Assembly: GCA_040902425.1 (NCBI GenBank)
Contig: JBBDXI010000106.1
Coordinates: 1 to 13,226 of the forward strand
Length of the DNA stretch: 13,226 bases
Reading direction: 5' to 3'
Origin: JBBDXI01 sp040902425
GTDB taxonomy: Bacteria; Planctomycetota; Phycisphaerae; Phycisphaerales; UBA1924
Of the stretch, positions 11,907 to 13,226 are shown in pieces; the first letter of the stretch is position 1; every line of letters starts with the position of its first letter. The notes under the pieces are model-generated. The model did no database searches. It saw nothing but the letters and a program-made list of their open reading frames with translations, and was not told the DNA's origin. A program made the translations under genes and the position numbers.

Positions 11907-11915
11907 TGCTACACT
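11907..11915 (+). promoter_or_regulatory. Extended -10 promoter of the two-helix membrane protein gene
   Basis: TGCTACACT is an extended -10 (TG, one base, then TACACT with 4 of 6 matches). No -35 is seen, as is usual for extended -10 promoters. Transcription would begin near 11922, leaving about 24 bases with the AGGGGGGA ribosome-binding site before the ATG at 11946. Confidence 0.45.
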
Positions 11916-11945
11916 CCCCCCTTCGCCCGAGGGGGGACCCTGACC

Positions 11946-12482
11946 ATGCAGACCGGCATCCGAGCCCCGGAACCCCCGGCCGCGACCGGCGCCGACTCCC
12001 TCCCGCGCGCCGGCGCCGGACTCCCCCAGGTTACCACCGAACTCGTTCCCGCCGACCTCCTCGATCGCCTCGAGACCCTTGCCCGGCGCGGCCGGCTCCC
12101 CGGCTTCCAGCGCGGCGGCCGGGGGCTCTTCTCCGTCGAGGCCCACGGCCACCCCTTTGACGCCGAGCTGATCGCGTCCGCCCACCCCACCCCACCGGGC
12201 ACGGAACTGACCTTCGACCTCCGCCTCCGCCGCCGCCTGCCCGCCCTCTTCGCGATCGTCCTCCTGGCCACGATCTGGCCCGGCGTCTACTTCATGGATC
12301 AGCTCATCCCCGGCGAGTGGGGCTGGCCCGCGACCTGGATCTGGTACCTCCCCCTGACCATCCTCCCCCTCCCCTTCCTCTGGCGCTCGCTGATGGCCAA
12401 GTCGCGCAGGAGCAACCACCAGGCGGCCCAGGAGGCCATCCGCAAGATCGCCGCCGAGCTCGCCCGCCCCGTGCACCCGTGA
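11946..12482 (+). CDS. Two-helix membrane protein, function unknown
   Basis: The 178-residue product has a disordered Pro/Ala-rich N-terminus (1-30). A soluble domain of about 65 residues follows (TTELVPADLLDRLETLARRG, FQRGGRGLFSVEAHGHPFDAELIAS). Two hydrophobic helices near 98-118 and 128-147 form a hairpin (LPALFAIVLLATIWPGVYF and WPATWIWYLPLTILPLPFLW). A basic amphipathic tail carries KSRRSNHQAAQEAIRKIAAEL. Both termini are probably cytoplasmic, with the short DQLIPGEWG loop outside. I recognise no family or active-site motif. An in-frame ATG 16 codons upstream at 11898 lies before the predicted transcription start. The ATG at 11946 follows AGGGGGGA and is preferred. The gene stops four bases before the livF stop on the opposite strand. 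Confidence 0.72.
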   Translation: MQTGIRAPEPPAATGADSLPRAGAGLPQVTTELVPADLLDRLETLARRGRLPGFQRGGRGLFSVEAHGHPFDAELIASAHPTPPGTELTFDLRLRRRLPALFAIVLLATIWPGVYFMDQLIPGEWGWPATWIWYLPLTILPLPFLWRSLMAKSRRSNHQAAQEAIRKIAAELARPVHP

Positions 12483-12486
12483 AATC

Positions 12487-13194
<708 letters not shown>

Positions 13195-13226
13195 GCCCGC
13201 CCCCTCCCTGGGTGGCCCGATCCTCC

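Overview
The window is a very GC-rich bacterial chromosome segment. It most likely comes from a planctomycete of the Phycisphaerae/Phycisphaerales type. The best evidence is a secreted DNRLRE-type protein (8003-8749) ending in the arginine-rich, PEP-CTERM-like tail common in that group (PAPGPAGVLALAS followed by FAARRRR). Other support comes from small secreted proteins with no well-known relatives and from short, weak TANNNT-type promoters. There is no phage, IS element, tRNA, rRNA or CRISPR array. The taxonomic call is an inference from protein style, not from a marker gene.

Layout: (1) 25-1398 (-), type II NADH:quinone oxidoreductase-like flavoprotein. It is divergent from (2) 1623-2018 (+), a small secreted protein closed by a strong intrinsic terminator. 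(3) 2135-3286 (+), a DUF155/RMD1-like tail-anchored protein, convergent with (4) a two-gene operon read on the minus strand from 4889 to 3375 that encodes paralogous four-helix membrane proteins. (5) 4890-5439 is a gene-free stretch. (6) 5440-7864 (+) is a tightly overlapping operon: a RimB-type retropepsin-like protease, a RimK-type ATP-grasp glutamate ligase and an AstE/AspA-type zinc amidohydrolase. (7) 8003-8749 (+), the DNRLRE surface protein, tail-to-tail with apaG (8757-9173, -). (8) 9379-9747 (+), a DCC-family thioredoxin-like protein, tail-to-tail with an S41 PDZ peptidase (9797-11254, -). (9) 11255-11551 holds hairpin repeats and a 10-N assembly gap. (10) 11552-11788 (-), a tiny cysteine-repeat lipoprotein, divergent from 11946-12482 (+), a two-helix membrane protein. 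(11) 12487-13194 (-), livF, probably the edge of a branched-chain amino-acid ABC transporter locus lying beyond the right end.

The most coherent functional unit is the rimB-rimK-astE operon. One enzyme should add amino acids through amide bonds, one looks like a protease, and one looks like an amide or ester hydrolase, so together they could write and trim a C-terminal tag such as glutamate on ribosomal protein S6. The genes overlap by four bases at both junctions (CTGA, then GTGA). The first overlap implies that rimK starts at the rare codon CTG. The oddest small gene is the CSEAK-repeat lipoprotein, a cysteine-dense periplasmic or cell-envelope peptide with its own promoter. The remaining genes are mostly housekeeping (ApaG, LivF, NDH-2) or envelope proteins of unknown role.
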